This document shows, piece after piece, positions 1-7,811 of a DNA stretch of 64,000 nucleotides. The notes under the pieces were generated by a model. It saw nothing but the letters and a program-made list of their open reading frames with translations. It was not told the DNA's origin and did not search any database. The DNA is from an uncultured Schlesneria sp. (GTDB taxonomy: Bacteria; Planctomycetota; Planctomycetia; Planctomycetales; Planctomycetaceae), in NCBI GenBank assembly GCA_903871875.1, contig CAIQIR010000158.1, positions 1 to 64,000 on the forward strand. Direction: 5' to 3'. Each line of letters starts with the position of its first letter. Position 1 is the stretch's first letter. The position numbers and the translations under genes were made by a program.

Positions 1-1
1 G

Positions 2-229
2 AAGCCCCTGCTCTGCCCCTGGCCACTTCCCCGCCCGGCGGACTGGGTGTCCCGCGTGAATCGAGCGTTGACGAAAAAGCAACTCGAAGCGGTGCGGGAA
101 TCGGTAGTGCGTGGGCGTCCATTCGGATCGGAGGCATGGCAGGACCTCACGGCGAAGCAACTCGGCCTGGAGTCCACATTCCGCCCCCGCGGCCGTCCAA
201 GAAAGACAAACGGCGATGGGGAATCATAG
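2..229 (+). CDS. REP-associated tyrosine transposase (RAYT), C-terminal part only
   Basis: The frame is open from the first bases of the window and reads into a C-terminal tail typical of RAYT transposases: a PRPADWVSRVN stretch, then VVRGRPFGSEAW, a TAKQLGLES element and a basic RPRGRPRK end. The N-terminal HUH/Tyr catalytic part must lie left of the window, so nothing can be said about activity. RAYTs are single-copy Y1 transposases linked in other bacteria to REP palindromes. Here the gene lies about 2.3 kb from palindrome-rich dispersed repeats, which makes a link possible but unproven. A GTG at 47 could be mistaken for the start, but the family resemblance begins upstream of it. Confidence 0.72.
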   Translation, partial: KPLLCPWPLPRPADWVSRVNRALTKKQLEAVRESVVRGRPFGSEAWQDLTAKQLGLESTFRPRGRPRKTNGDGES

Positions 230-273
230 GAATATTGGACTTATCCCCTTTTCTTCGCCGATGGAGTAGTCCC

Positions 274-984
274 ATGAATTCATGTCTGTTGAAAGAACTG
301 CGTCAATTGAAAGATGCGAGTTTTCATCCGGGTATCGATGCCTCACTGATCGCCAGGCTTGAGAACGACCATGGCATCGTGCTTCCGAATGACCACCGAG
401 CAGCGTTGCAGGAGAGCAACGGAGTCGAGGTGCACGCAGGGTACATTCGGTTGTTCGGGGTGCGCACGACAGAGAGCATTGACGCAATTGTTTGGAACCA
501 GTCGGATTGCTGGAAGTTCGCTTGGGGAGACCGGTGTTCCGGATACTGGTGCTTTGGCGAAACGGCCTGGGGAGATCAGTACGCATATGCTCTTGAGGCG
601 TTGCGTAGTGGCGAGGCGGTCAATGTCTACTTCCTCGATGCCCTGTCCATGACCTCTCAGCTTGTGGCCTCGTCTTTCACAGAGTTTTTGGAAAAGGAGT
701 TCGTCCGATCAGCTAAAGACCCGTACGATGCCGTGATTAAACAGGCTCGCCAAAAACTAGGCCCGCTTGAGGCGACTTCTCACTTGGTCTACATCCCTTC
801 CGTTCTTCTCGGCGGTGCCGAAGACATCAACAACGTTCAGAAGATGAACGCGCGATCCGCCATGATTTGCAACGGTGACATCGCCACGCAACTAGACGCA
901 GGGCCATCCGACAGAGCCGTTAAGAGTGTACAGCCATACGAGGATGAATCAGATCGTATGCGGCTTCGGCTCGTGTGGACGTGA
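274..984 (+). CDS. SUKH / SMI1-KNR4 family protein (immunity-type)
   Basis: A 236-aa protein starting at the ATG at 274; longer frames upstream overlap the RAYT gene and show no family resemblance. The N-terminal third has the SMI1/KNR4 signature: a helical LIARLENDHGIVLPNDHRAAL segment, a SNGVEV turn, then a FGVRT strand. The middle has the aromatic WCFGETAWGDQYAY element common in this superfamily. The C-terminal third (LLGGAEDINNVQKMNA, then a VQPYEDESDRMRLRLVW end) resembles planctomycete members. SUKH proteins are best known as immunity proteins in polymorphic toxin and Rhs loci. The Rhs-core remnant just downstream fits that role, but the cognate toxin is not visible here. Confidence 0.7.
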   Translation: MNSCLLKELRQLKDASFHPGIDASLIARLENDHGIVLPNDHRAALQESNGVEVHAGYIRLFGVRTTESIDAIVWNQSDCWKFAWGDRCSGYWCFGETAWGDQYAYALEALRSGEAVNVYFLDALSMTSQLVASSFTEFLEKEFVRSAKDPYDAVIKQARQKLGPLEATSHLVYIPSVLLGGAEDINNVQKMNARSAMICNGDIATQLDAGPSDRAVKSVQPYEDESDRMRLRLVWT

Positions 985-1073
985 GTCGGGCTTGCTCAAG
1001 CTGGACGCCTGCTGATTTTGCTGGGGAATGTGCCTTTGCCGGAAACGTTCCCCGGTTCCTTTTTGTGCCCGCA

Positions 1074-1262
1074 TCACTAAACGTCACCTGCCTAGTGAAT
1101 GCGGCCGGTGACGTCCAGAAAGGATATGCGTACAGCGGATACTGGACTCTGGAAATTCTCAATCCCAGCTTCGGCGGACTGTCAGCGAGCGGCTACGCGT
1201 GGGAAACGCTGTTTCGAGGGTATCGATTTGAAAGCGGAACCCCTACCTACCGCCGAACGTAA
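1074..1262 (+). pseudogene. Rhs repeat-associated core remnant
   Basis: Translated in the frame of position 975, this stretch reads as a decayed Rhs core: an NVTCLVNAAGDVQKGYAY segment (compare the usual D-x-x-GNVTxLVN...G-x-V-x-x-RYxYxPYG), then LEILNPSFGG, SGYAWETLFRGYRFES and a TPTYRRT end. In intact planctomycete Rhs proteins the next residues would be the YHVRxRxYxPxLGRWLQRDP block. Here a stop codon follows and no continuation is seen in other frames. There is no credible start or upstream Rhs sequence, because the SUKH gene occupies it. I infer a leftover tip of a once larger Rhs/toxin gene. The assignment rests on pattern memory only. Confidence 0.45.
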
Positions 1263-2515
1263 ACGCAGCGCGGTGTGAATGGTCGGATTTTATTTGCTGC
1301 GACGGCTTAGCAGGTACTTTGGGAGCCTGGGGACACAGCACTTTGGAAACGGTTGGCGTGGTGAGGCAGCACTTTTGTCGACTCCTTTTTTCGTCCGGTC
1401 GACACCACACGCAGCCGAGTCAACCAGCAGCGGTTCCATCTGGGAAGCCGAACCAGAAAGCTGCTCGCCGCGACGAATTGAATCGTCCTGACAATCACCA
1501 ATGACCGCACGTCAGGGGCTCTCGATCACTCCTGCGGGCGGGAGCGGATGATGAACCTGTGCCGATGCTTGCCGGCGGCGGGATTGTTCGCAGTCAGCAC
1601 GCGGATCTCCTTCATCACGGCAGCTTGCCGCCCCCGTGCGCTGCGCCACTTCTGGTCACTCCGGCCACCGCAATTGTTTGCCGACAGCTTTTGTCGACTC
1701 TAGCAGTGCCTTGATCTAGCGCTGCCCAATTGTAAAGTGGTGTCCCCGTAGTCCTCACATCAAGTCCGATCCTGCGATCAATTGAAGAACGTCCCTGATT
1801 TTCTCTAAGCCGAAACACGCGGTGTCCACGATGGCGTACCCAGTTTCACTGCGGAAAATCTTCGTTTTTTGACCAATCTTCCAAACGTTTGGAAACAACA
1901 CGCGATTTCATCTTGTCGGACGTCTCGTACAATATAAAATAGAAGGTAATGCACTGTCGCATGTCAGTCGCCGTCTGCAGCGGTGAGGGAATGCGGTGGG
2001 CAGCGGGGGGAATGTGGGTTTGATCGCGATGGAACTTGTGGCGTTTCAGGCGGAAATATCAGGGGGGAACAGGATGTTAGAACTAAATTTACCAGTGAAT
2101 GCCAAACCCGAAGTCGGACGTGGTCGGATTGATTGGCCGACTCAACGGCGAACGGCACGGCCGAGGGGAATCCAGGGACGGAATTGGGCGAACGCGTTGG
2201 CTGTGATCGGTGAACGGATCGTGTGGTGGTTGTCTGCCGTGGTCAGGTCGGTGATTGCGCGTTGGGGCTGCGAACATGACAACCTATTTAATTCCCGTGG
2301 GGGTCCCGTCGGGACGGGCGGTATTGGCGTGACGAGGGGCGTCGGCTGGCCTGGTGGCAGGTGGGCTGGAGGCTGGCTGCAGAGGGCGGGTTCGCCTGGT
2401 TGTCGAAGAAGTCGTCTCACTGCCGCAGCATTCTTTGTCGGCGCGGACGAAGTGCCCGTTCCTGGCCAGTCCGAAGGAGTGTTCGGGACCGCGAATCGCC
2501 AAACTCTACGAAATA
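1263..2515. other. Gene-poor interval, no convincing gene
   Basis: About 1.25 kb between the Rhs remnant and the first dispersed repeat. Short open frames exist on both strands but none has a recognisable domain, a good ribosome-binding site or a conserved look. An AT-rich patch near 1929-1943 (TACAATATAAAATAG) resembles a -10 region but no gene clearly starts after it. A small palindrome GTCCCGTCGGGAC lies near 2307. Probably degraded accessory DNA. Confidence 0.5.
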
Positions 2516-2612
2516 GGGAACTTGGCCAACTTGGCCAACGGGAAATGTGGCTCAAACGCTACAAAACAGGGATGTTTGCCAACTTGGCCAACTTGGCCAA
2601 GCAAATTCGCAA
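2516..2612. repeat. Dispersed palindromic-arm repeat, copy A
   Basis: A 54-bp core (2547-2600) is identical to 63771-63824 at the other end of the window. On both sides of the central GTGGCTCAAACGCTACAAAA segment lie tandem TTGGCCAAC units. Each TTGGCCAA is itself a perfect 8-bp palindrome, so the arms can pair. The repeat lies in a gene-poor region. No inverted-repeat ends or transposase are attached, so it looks more like a REP- or MITE-like intergenic element than an insertion sequence. Confidence 0.75.
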
Positions 2613-2724
2613 AAATGGTCCGGTGGCCGCGGGGCAACGAGTCGGTCCTGTTAGGTCGAAGCCGCCCTTCCGTATCCGCCTCGACGATGAGGCTTCCTGG
2701 CCACCAGGCTCGGCAAAATACGGA

Positions 2725-2820
2725 TATTGATCAATGTTGATCAGCGGGCAAAAGTGGGCCAAACGCTATAAAACAGGGGTGTTTGTCAATGTTGTTCAAA
2801 CTTGCTCAATGTTGATCATC
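2725..2820. repeat. Dispersed palindromic-arm repeat, copy C (divergent)
   Basis: Same layout as copy A on the same strand, 207 bp further on. The centre (2754-2789) differs at only a few positions, but the arms are TTGATCA-based instead of TTGGCCAA-based: TTGATCAATGTTGATCA on the left, and a run of TTGTTCAA, TTGCTCAA and TTGATCA on the right. Both arms have changed while staying palindromic TTGNNCAA units, which argues that arm symmetry is under constraint. Confidence 0.6.
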
Positions 2821-3028
2821 CGATTCTCAAAAAACGTGTTCTATCCCATTTTAACATTTGCTGAGGGGCGATGAGTTGCGAAGAAGAGCTTGGGAAGGAG
2901 GGGGGGGAAATGCGGAGTTGGAAACACAGGGTCACACACGTAGAGAAAGCGGAGAAAGAAAGGGCGGGCAACTGGGGCTGTTCGATCAAGATTGAAAAAG
3001 GATCGTCGTGACTCGCCACATCAGCAGG

Positions 3029-3052
3029 TTGCCAACATTGCCCCATTGGCAA
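3029..3052. repeat. Inverted repeat TTGCCAA...TTGGCAA (possible degenerate repeat copy)
   Basis: Perfect 7-bp arms (3029-3035 and 3046-3052) separated by 10 bases. Read on the opposite strand, the segment resembles the right arm of copies A and B (TTTGCCAA followed by GCAA and TTGGCAA). It may be a fourth, inverted and decayed member of the dispersed family upstream of the macro-domain gene, or simply a hairpin. Confidence 0.35.
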
Positions 3053-3215
3053 ATGTTTCTCACCAAGTCGTCCGGCAGCGGATTCGTTCGCCCGTCTTGC
3101 GTGGACCCTTGTGTTGCTGGAGAACTGGTGTCGTTGGCATCCGTTATCATGAGTTGGTCGAATTGCAGTTGCACCGGGTTTGAGTATTGATCTTGAGCGT
3201 CGCAGGAATTTCGTC

Positions 3216-3758
3216 ATGAAGGTTCAGTTTGGTTTCAGCCGCATCGAGTTGGCTCACGGCGATATCACTCAGCAACACGTCGATGCGATCGTCAATGCGG
3301 CGAACGCGGACCTCGCGGGAGGCGGTGGAGTTGATGGTGCGATTCATCGGGCTGCCGGCCCGAGTGTGATGGAAGAAACACGGGCTCGGTATCCGCTCGG
3401 GTGTCCGCCGGGTGATGCCGTGGTCACGTCGGCAGGCCTCTTGCCGGCCAGGTATCTGTTTCATGCGGTGGGGCCGATCTGGCGTGGTGGGCAACAGCGT
3501 GAAGCCGAATTGTTGCGATCATGCGTTCGTCGATGCCTGGAACTCGCCGCAAAACATGACTGTCAGAGTTTGGCATTGCCGGCGATCAGTACGGGGGCGT
3601 ACCGATTTCCGATTGATCTCGCGGCAGAGAATTTGTTGGACGAAATCCGCAAGTTTGTGGACGGGGCTCCTCGATCGCTGATTGTGCGCGTGGTTCTGTT
3701 TGATGCCGGATCTTATGGAGCGTTCGCACGGGTGCTCGAATCATTCGTCGACCGGTAA
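3216..3758 (+). CDS. Macro-domain ADP-ribose-binding protein (YmdB/MacroD-like)
   Basis: 180 aa from the ATG at 3216; a TTG at 3180 would add 12 unmatched residues. A single macro domain fills the protein. Visible are AHGDIT near residue 13, the ligand-binding NAANADLAGGGGVDGAIHR (28-45), a second glycine-rich loop ALPAISTGAYRFP (120-132) and a FHAVGPIW strand. The Asn of NAAN and the GGGGVDGAIH loop are those used by MacroD-type enzymes that remove O-acetyl or mono-ADP-ribose groups, so a cytoplasmic deacetylase/hydrolase role is likely. It stands alone, with a strong hairpin downstream, so it is probably monocistronic. Confidence 0.9.
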   Translation: MKVQFGFSRIELAHGDITQQHVDAIVNAANADLAGGGGVDGAIHRAAGPSVMEETRARYPLGCPPGDAVVTSAGLLPARYLFHAVGPIWRGGQQREAELLRSCVRRCLELAAKHDCQSLALPAISTGAYRFPIDLAAENLLDEIRKFVDGAPRSLIVRVVLFDAGSYGAFARVLESFVDR

Positions 3759-3807
3759 TCGGTCACCGCGATCGGGTGCGCAGCGGCCTCGATCGTTCAA
3801 AAGAAAG

Positions 3808-3852
3808 ATGGCCGCAAAAGAGTCAGTGACTCTTCCCGGCCATGTTGTTTGT
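3808..3852 (+). terminator. Long hairpin after the macro-domain gene
   Basis: Nested stems: outer ATGGCCG (3808-3814) with CGGCCAT (3837-3843), inner AAGAGTCA (3818-3825) with TGACTCTT (3827-3834). A T-rich GTTGTTTGTCTT follows. It lies 50 bp past the stop codon, consistent with an intrinsic terminator. Confidence 0.55.
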
Positions 3853-3915
3853 CTTCTGGAGGAGGTTTGTCAGCAGGAGGTTTATCAGCAAGGTTGTCTT
3901 ACCGATGTCGCAGGG

Positions 3916-3982
3916 CAGCGATCAACTCAATGACAGCGATCAACCCCAGAGGCGATCGCACCAGTGAGGCGATCGCACCAGT
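3916..3982. repeat. Short tandem duplications
   Basis: A 17-bp unit GAGGCGATCGCACCAGT occurs twice head to tail (3949-3965 and 3966-3982). It is preceded by two copies of CAGCGATCAAC 16-17 bp apart. Probably slippage products in non-coding DNA between convergent genes. Confidence 0.7.
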
Positions 3983-4006
3983 GAGGGTGACCGCAGCTGA
4001 TGCGGC

Positions 4007-4366
4007 TCAACTCCAGAAATTCTGGCCGTGCCAGTTCATGGGTGGTTGGGTTTGAACTTCGACGTCGCCGTTGACTTGCATCTGACAGGCCAATCGCAAG
4101 TTGGATTCATTTCCCAACCGTGCGAAGAAGGTCAGCGGATGCATGGTCATCGAAACTTTTTCGTACAGGCCTTGGTGCGAGACGTTTTCCAGGCCCTTTT
4201 TGACCATCACACGGCAGCTGGTGCAAAGTCCGATTCCCATGCAATTCACGTAATTGTGCGGGGTTGGATACAGCTGAACGCCGGCTTTAATCGCTTCGCG
4301 TCGCAGGTTGGCTCCGGCGGGGACTTCGATCGACTTCTTTTCATTCACAAATGTCACGGTCGGCAT
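4007..4366 (-). CDS. [2Fe-2S] ferredoxin, adrenodoxin-type
   Basis: 119 aa from the ATG at 4366, preceded by GGAAGA at a good distance. The fold pattern is a beta-grasp ferredoxin: VTFVNEKKSIEVPAGANL at the N-terminus, then Cys42, Cys48 and Cys51 (C-x5-C-x2-C) and a distant Cys94 in RLACQMQV, the usual four ligands for a [2Fe-2S] cluster. It is a cytoplasmic electron carrier; its partner is unknown, since no oxygenase or Isc/Suf gene is nearby. It is transcribed in the same direction as the sugar transferase upstream, but a weak terminator-like hairpin lies in the gap. The segment between the third and fourth cysteines (x42) is slightly longer than in adrenodoxin. Confidence 0.88.
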   Translation of the reverse strand: MPTVTFVNEKKSIEVPAGANLRREAIKAGVQLYPTPHNYVNCMGIGLCTSCRVMVKKGLENVSHQGLYEKVSMTMHPLTFFARLGNESNLRLACQMQVNGDVEVQTQPPMNWHGQNFWS

Positions 4367-4474
4367 GTTGGACGATCTTCCCAAAGCGACTGGTTGACGG
4401 ATAAATCGACGTGTGCCAAATGATATTCGCCTCGGGACCGGGAACGCAATATTCCCAGATCGACATCGGTGGGC

Positions 4475-4502
4475 AAAACCTCGTTTTTCAACGAAGGTTT
4501 TT
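4475..4502 (-). terminator. Weak hairpin with flanking T/A runs, after the sugar transferase
   Basis: On the minus strand AACCTTCGTT - GAAA - AACGAGGTT forms a stem with one bulge, followed by TTTTG. It lies about 55 bp past the stop of the sugar transferase. A run of T also follows on the plus strand, so it could act in both directions. The stem is imperfect. Confidence 0.35.
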
Positions 4503-4554
4503 CAATTTTGGGAAAGACACGGGCTGGCCAGAAGGGGCACGAACGCTTTTCGCG

Positions 4555-5406
4555 TTAAAGTGCTCCGCTGCCCGTCAACACGACGCGAATCGTGCGCAGC
4601 ATGATTTTGAGATCATTCACCAGGCAGCAGTTCTGCAGATACAACAAATCCAGATTCACTTTGCGTTTGAAACTTTCAATGTCGTTGTCGTACCCGTTGA
4701 TGATCTGCGCCAGACCGGTCAGTCCCGGTTTCAATCCCAGTCGATTGATGTAGTTGGGGATCTCTTGGGTCAAATCATTGATGAATTCTGGTCGTTCTGG
4801 CCGTGGCCCCACGAACGACATCTCACCGCGCAAAACGTTCCACAATTGAGGCAATTCATCCAGACGGGTCTTCCGCAGAAAGCGACCAATCACGGTGACT
4901 CGCGTGTCGCCCTTGACGGCGAATTGAGGGCCATTTCTTTCGGCGTCGACCTTCATCGTGCGGAATTTGTACAGCGTAAATGGCTTGCCATATCCGTCGC
5001 CGCGACGACGCTGGTTTTCGGGATTACGGCGGTCGACTCCCATGGGCGGTCTGACGTCCGAATCCTGGAGACGTCGATCTCGCCGTTGTTGTCGCAGATT
5101 CAAACCGACTCGGGTTTGGCAAAAAATAATCGGGCCACGCGACGTCAGGCGGACGGCAATGGCCACCAACAACATGACCGGCGCCAAGAGGATCAAGAGG
5201 GTCAATGCCGACACAATGTCCAGCATCCGCTTGCATTGGCGTGTCGATTCGTTCATGCAATGGATGTTTCGACGTGGTCGATTCAAATGCAATTGGGTCA
5301 GCCATTCCGCCGAGGGCAGGCTTTCGTCGGCGATATAATGATCGAACAAATCTGCCAACTCATCGTTGGCCGGCATTGTTCGTTGTTCAAGAATCGACGC
5401 ACTCAT
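4555..5406 (-). CDS. Polyprenyl-phosphate sugar-phosphate transferase (bacterial sugar transferase family)
   Basis: 283 aa from the ATG at 5406, chosen because GGAG lies 7 bases upstream; an upstream start at 5433 would add 9 residues. An N-terminal soluble stretch of about 60 residues is followed by one hydrophobic helix (near MLDIVSALTLLILLAPVMLL). Then come the family motifs: SRGPIIFCQTRVG, LYKFRTM, a TRLDELPQLWNVLRGEM block, SFVGPRPERPEF and a KPGLTGLAQI segment. These enzymes are membrane-bound and put the first sugar-1-phosphate on undecaprenyl phosphate, starting exopolysaccharide or O-antigen synthesis. A charged, Arg-rich insert sits between QTRVG and LYKFRTM. No other polysaccharide genes adjoin it. 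Confidence 0.88.
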   Translation of the reverse strand: MSASILEQRTMPANDELADLFDHYIADESLPSAEWLTQLHLNRPRRNIHCMNESTRQCKRMLDIVSALTLLILLAPVMLLVAIAVRLTSRGPIIFCQTRVGLNLRQQRRDRRLQDSDVRPPMGVDRRNPENQRRRGDGYGKPFTLYKFRTMKVDAERNGPQFAVKGDTRVTVIGRFLRKTRLDELPQLWNVLRGEMSFVGPRPERPEFINDLTQEIPNYINRLGLKPGLTGLAQIINGYDNDIESFKRKVNLDLLYLQNCCLVNDLKIMLRTIRVVLTGSGAL

Positions 5407-5843
5407 CAACCGGCTCCAGCGACATTTGAGCAACGTGGAATCCGCAAGGGGTTCCGATCATCGCATTTCACCGTAACTCTGAGAGACCGACCGAAGTATA
5501 TTTCACCAACCCACGGGATACCGAAGCTCTCTCGGATTCAACCCTGCGAAGACGGGAAATCGTCTGCCGGGAATAACGACTTTGACGGTTTCGATGGAGC
5601 GGCAATCGACGGGAGCGAGCCGGACGATCAGGATTGGCTTTTCCGCGAGCAGCCGACCTTAAGGGCAGTGAGTGCGGGTCGCACTTTCGCGTCGCGTGGA
5701 AACAGGGGTTAAACATCACGAATTGAGGCCCGCGGGACGCCACAATGATCGTGGAATCGCTCTAGGGGTGCAGAACCAGAGGTCGACCGCTAACATTTCT
5801 GCGGGTTCGGGACAAACTCTGAAAATTGATGAGATCGCGAGAC
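5407..5843. other. Divergent intergenic region
   Basis: 437 bp between the divergent sugar transferase and DMT-like genes, presumably holding both promoters. A long open frame crosses it from the antisense side of the transferase but shows no domain. I see no clear hairpin, RNA gene or operator. Confidence 0.4.
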
Positions 5844-6353
5844 ATGAAAAATATGCTGCCGGTGATTTTTGCTCTTTCGACAGGTTTCTTCTGGGGAACA
5901 TACGGGCCTGTTCTGGCACAGGCGCGGATCCATGAAAAGAGTCCCTTCAAACCGTACGTGATGATCGGGGTGGCCTATTTGGTGTGGGGGATCATCGGTG
6001 GTCTGGTGGGCATGGCATCCAAAGGGGACACTTTCAGCTTCACCAAAGAGGGGACTTATTGGGGCTTTGCCGCCGGGACTCTCGGTGCGTGGGGGGCTTT
6101 AACGTTGACGCTGGCGATGTACACCGGGGGAACCGCCATTCCGCAAGTTGTGATGCCGATCGTGTTCGGGACAGCCGTTTCTGTCACCGCAATTGTCACC
6201 GTACTGACTTCCAAGACACAAGCCGATCCGCGTCTCTGGCTGGGAATCGTCGGTATGGGAATCTGTATCGTGACCGTGGCCTATTTCACGCCTCACGCAG
6301 CACCCCATTCGCCGAAACCGGCTGAGGTTCAGTCCGCCAAAGAACCTGCTTAG
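5844..6353 (+). CDS. Small five-helix membrane protein, DMT/EamA-like
   Basis: 169 aa from the ATG at 5844. Five hydrophobic segments are evident, roughly at residues 5-26, 39-61, 70-92, 98-122 and 128-150, ending in a short polar tail rich in Pro, Ala and Lys. The GFFWGTYGP and PIVFGTAVSVTAI segments recall half-size drug/metabolite transporter or sugar-uptake (GRP/RhaT-like) folds, which would need to dimerise. The substrate cannot be told. Its stop codon overlaps that of the convergent bioA gene by 3 bases, so the two ends share sequence. Confidence 0.65.
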   Translation: MKNMLPVIFALSTGFFWGTYGPVLAQARIHEKSPFKPYVMIGVAYLVWGIIGGLVGMASKGDTFSFTKEGTYWGFAAGTLGAWGALTLTLAMYTGGTAIPQVVMPIVFGTAVSVTAIVTVLTSKTQADPRLWLGIVGMGICIVTVAYFTPHAAPHSPKPAEVQSAKEPA

Positions 6354-7708
6354 CAGGCGGATGGCGGAAGGACGTCCGCGATCGAGTCTCGGACCACCTG
6401 GCACAGCTCGATCACCAGTGATTCTGGCATGGCCGGTGCTGGCATGAGCACAAGTACTTCGGCGATGTTTCTGACGACCACCCCTCGCTGGCGACAGGCG
6501 AGGGTCACGTGGTGTCCGATGCGTCGTTCGGGGCTGAATGGTTTTCCGCCGTCGCTCAATTCGATGCCGACCATCGTGCCCTGTTGTCGGATCGTTTCGA
6601 CTTGGGGGTGAGCTTTCAGGGGTTCGAGTTCACGTTTCAATGCGCATTCGAGTCGCCGAACGTTGCTCAGGACGTGGTGTTCGTCGATCAAACGTAGCGA
6701 GGCCAGGGCGGCCGCACAGGCAAGTGGATTTCCGGTATAGGTATGGCCGTGATAGAATGTGCGGCCCAACCAGGGATCGCCCAGAAACGCCTCGTAGATC
6801 GGATCGGTCACCAGGGTGGCCGCCAGGGGAAGATAACCGCCGGTCAGTCCCTTGGAGAGGATCAGAATATCGGGTGATACCGATTCTTGTTCGCAGGCGA
6901 ACAGCGTGCCTGTTCGTCCGAATCCGACCGCGATTTCGTCCGCAATCAGCAGGGTGTCGTGTTTCTTCGTGATGGCCCGCACACGGCCGAGAAATCCCGC
7001 CGCTTGAACTTTGATGCCCGCGGCCGCCTGAACGAGGGGCTCGATGACGACCCCTGCGATTGTTCCCTGGTGTAAGGTCAGCAATCGATCCAGTTCTTGC
7101 GACCAGTGATCCAATTGTTGCTGTTCCCGATCAGGATCGTCAGGTGATGCACTGGGCACACTCGTCCAAACGGCGGGAAACAACAACGGCGAGTAAAGAT
7201 TTTTGAATCGACTGATCGACCCGATACTCATCGTTCCGATCGTGTCGCCGTGATAGGCGCCGTCGAAATAGATGAACTTGTCTCGCTGCTGGGGCTGATT
7301 CGATCGTTGCTGATAATACTGATAGGCAATTTTTAAGGCGACTTCGACGCCCGCTGCACCGCAATCGGAATAAAAAACCTTGGTCAGATCGGCGGGTGTT
7401 CGCCGAACCAGTTCGTCGGCCAGTTCGATCGAGGGCTCGTTCGACAGGCCGAGCAACGTACTGTGGGCGACTCGATCAAGCTGGTTGCGAATGGCGGCGT
7501 CGATCGCGGGGACACGATGTCCGTGGATGTTGCACCAGAGCGAAGAATGGCCGTCGAGATAGCGTTTGCCATCGGCATCGGTCAAATGAAAGCCGTTTGC
7601 TTCGACGATGATGGGTGCCTGCTCGTGGCGATATTCCGACATTGCCGTGAACGGATGCCAGACCGAGGCATTGTCACGATCACGCAGTTTTTGAGAGTCC
7701 AACTTCAA
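6350..7708 (-). CDS. bioA: Adenosylmethionine-8-amino-7-oxononanoate aminotransferase
   Basis: 452 aa, full length for BioA, a PLP enzyme that moves the amino group of S-adenosylmethionine to 8-amino-7-oxononanoate (KAPA) in biotin synthesis. Class III aminotransferase features in order: WHPFTAM (17-23) and SSLWCNIHG (55-63) of the substrate pocket, FYSDCGAAGVEVALK (112-126), YFDGAYHGDT (147-156), the PLP-binding Asp in LLIADEIAVGFGRTG (253-267) and the Schiff-base Lys286 in LSKGLTGGY. The WHPFT and SLW elements distinguish BioA from ornithine-type relatives. No other bio genes are in the window, so the pathway is dispersed. The cytoplasmic role is clear. Confidence 0.93.
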   Translation of the reverse strand: MKLDSQKLRDRDNASVWHPFTAMSEYRHEQAPIIVEANGFHLTDADGKRYLDGHSSLWCNIHGHRVPAIDAAIRNQLDRVAHSTLLGLSNEPSIELADELVRRTPADLTKVFYSDCGAAGVEVALKIAYQYYQQRSNQPQQRDKFIYFDGAYHGDTIGTMSIGSISRFKNLYSPLLFPAVWTSVPSASPDDPDREQQQLDHWSQELDRLLTLHQGTIAGVVIEPLVQAAAGIKVQAAGFLGRVRAITKKHDTLLIADEIAVGFGRTGTLFACEQESVSPDILILSKGLTGGYLPLAATLVTDPIYEAFLGDPWLGRTFYHGHTYTGNPLACAAALASLRLIDEHHVLSNVRRLECALKRELEPLKAHPQVETIRQQGTMVGIELSDGGKPFSPERRIGHHVTLACRQRGVVVRNIAEVLVLMPAPAMPESLVIELCQVVRDSIADVLPPSAC

Positions 7709-7811
7709 TTTGCCCTTCGGAAAGCGGCAGGAATAGATTTGTTGATGCCCGCGAAATTTGGAGTGGGGCCGGCGATAGGAATGATGTCCCGTCGCCGGGC
7801 GTCAGCGGCCG

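Noticed and set aside
1996-2730. A 244-codon open frame containing the repeat core, with a KRYKTGMFANLANLA peptide also seen in the right-hand frame at 63253-63876.
   Set aside because: The shared peptide is explained by the identical DNA repeat; flanking residues are unrelated and there is no ribosome-binding site. Not called as a gene, though frame conservation in copy C (KRYKTGVF) was noted.
4007-4366. Ferredoxin cysteine spacing C-x5-C-x2-C considered unusual.
   Set aside because: This is the standard adrenodoxin-type pattern; only the distance to the fourth Cys is a little long.
4411-5712. A 433-codon open frame on the plus strand opposite the sugar transferase.
   Set aside because: It mirrors a clear family gene on the other strand, has no domain, and arises from codon bias.
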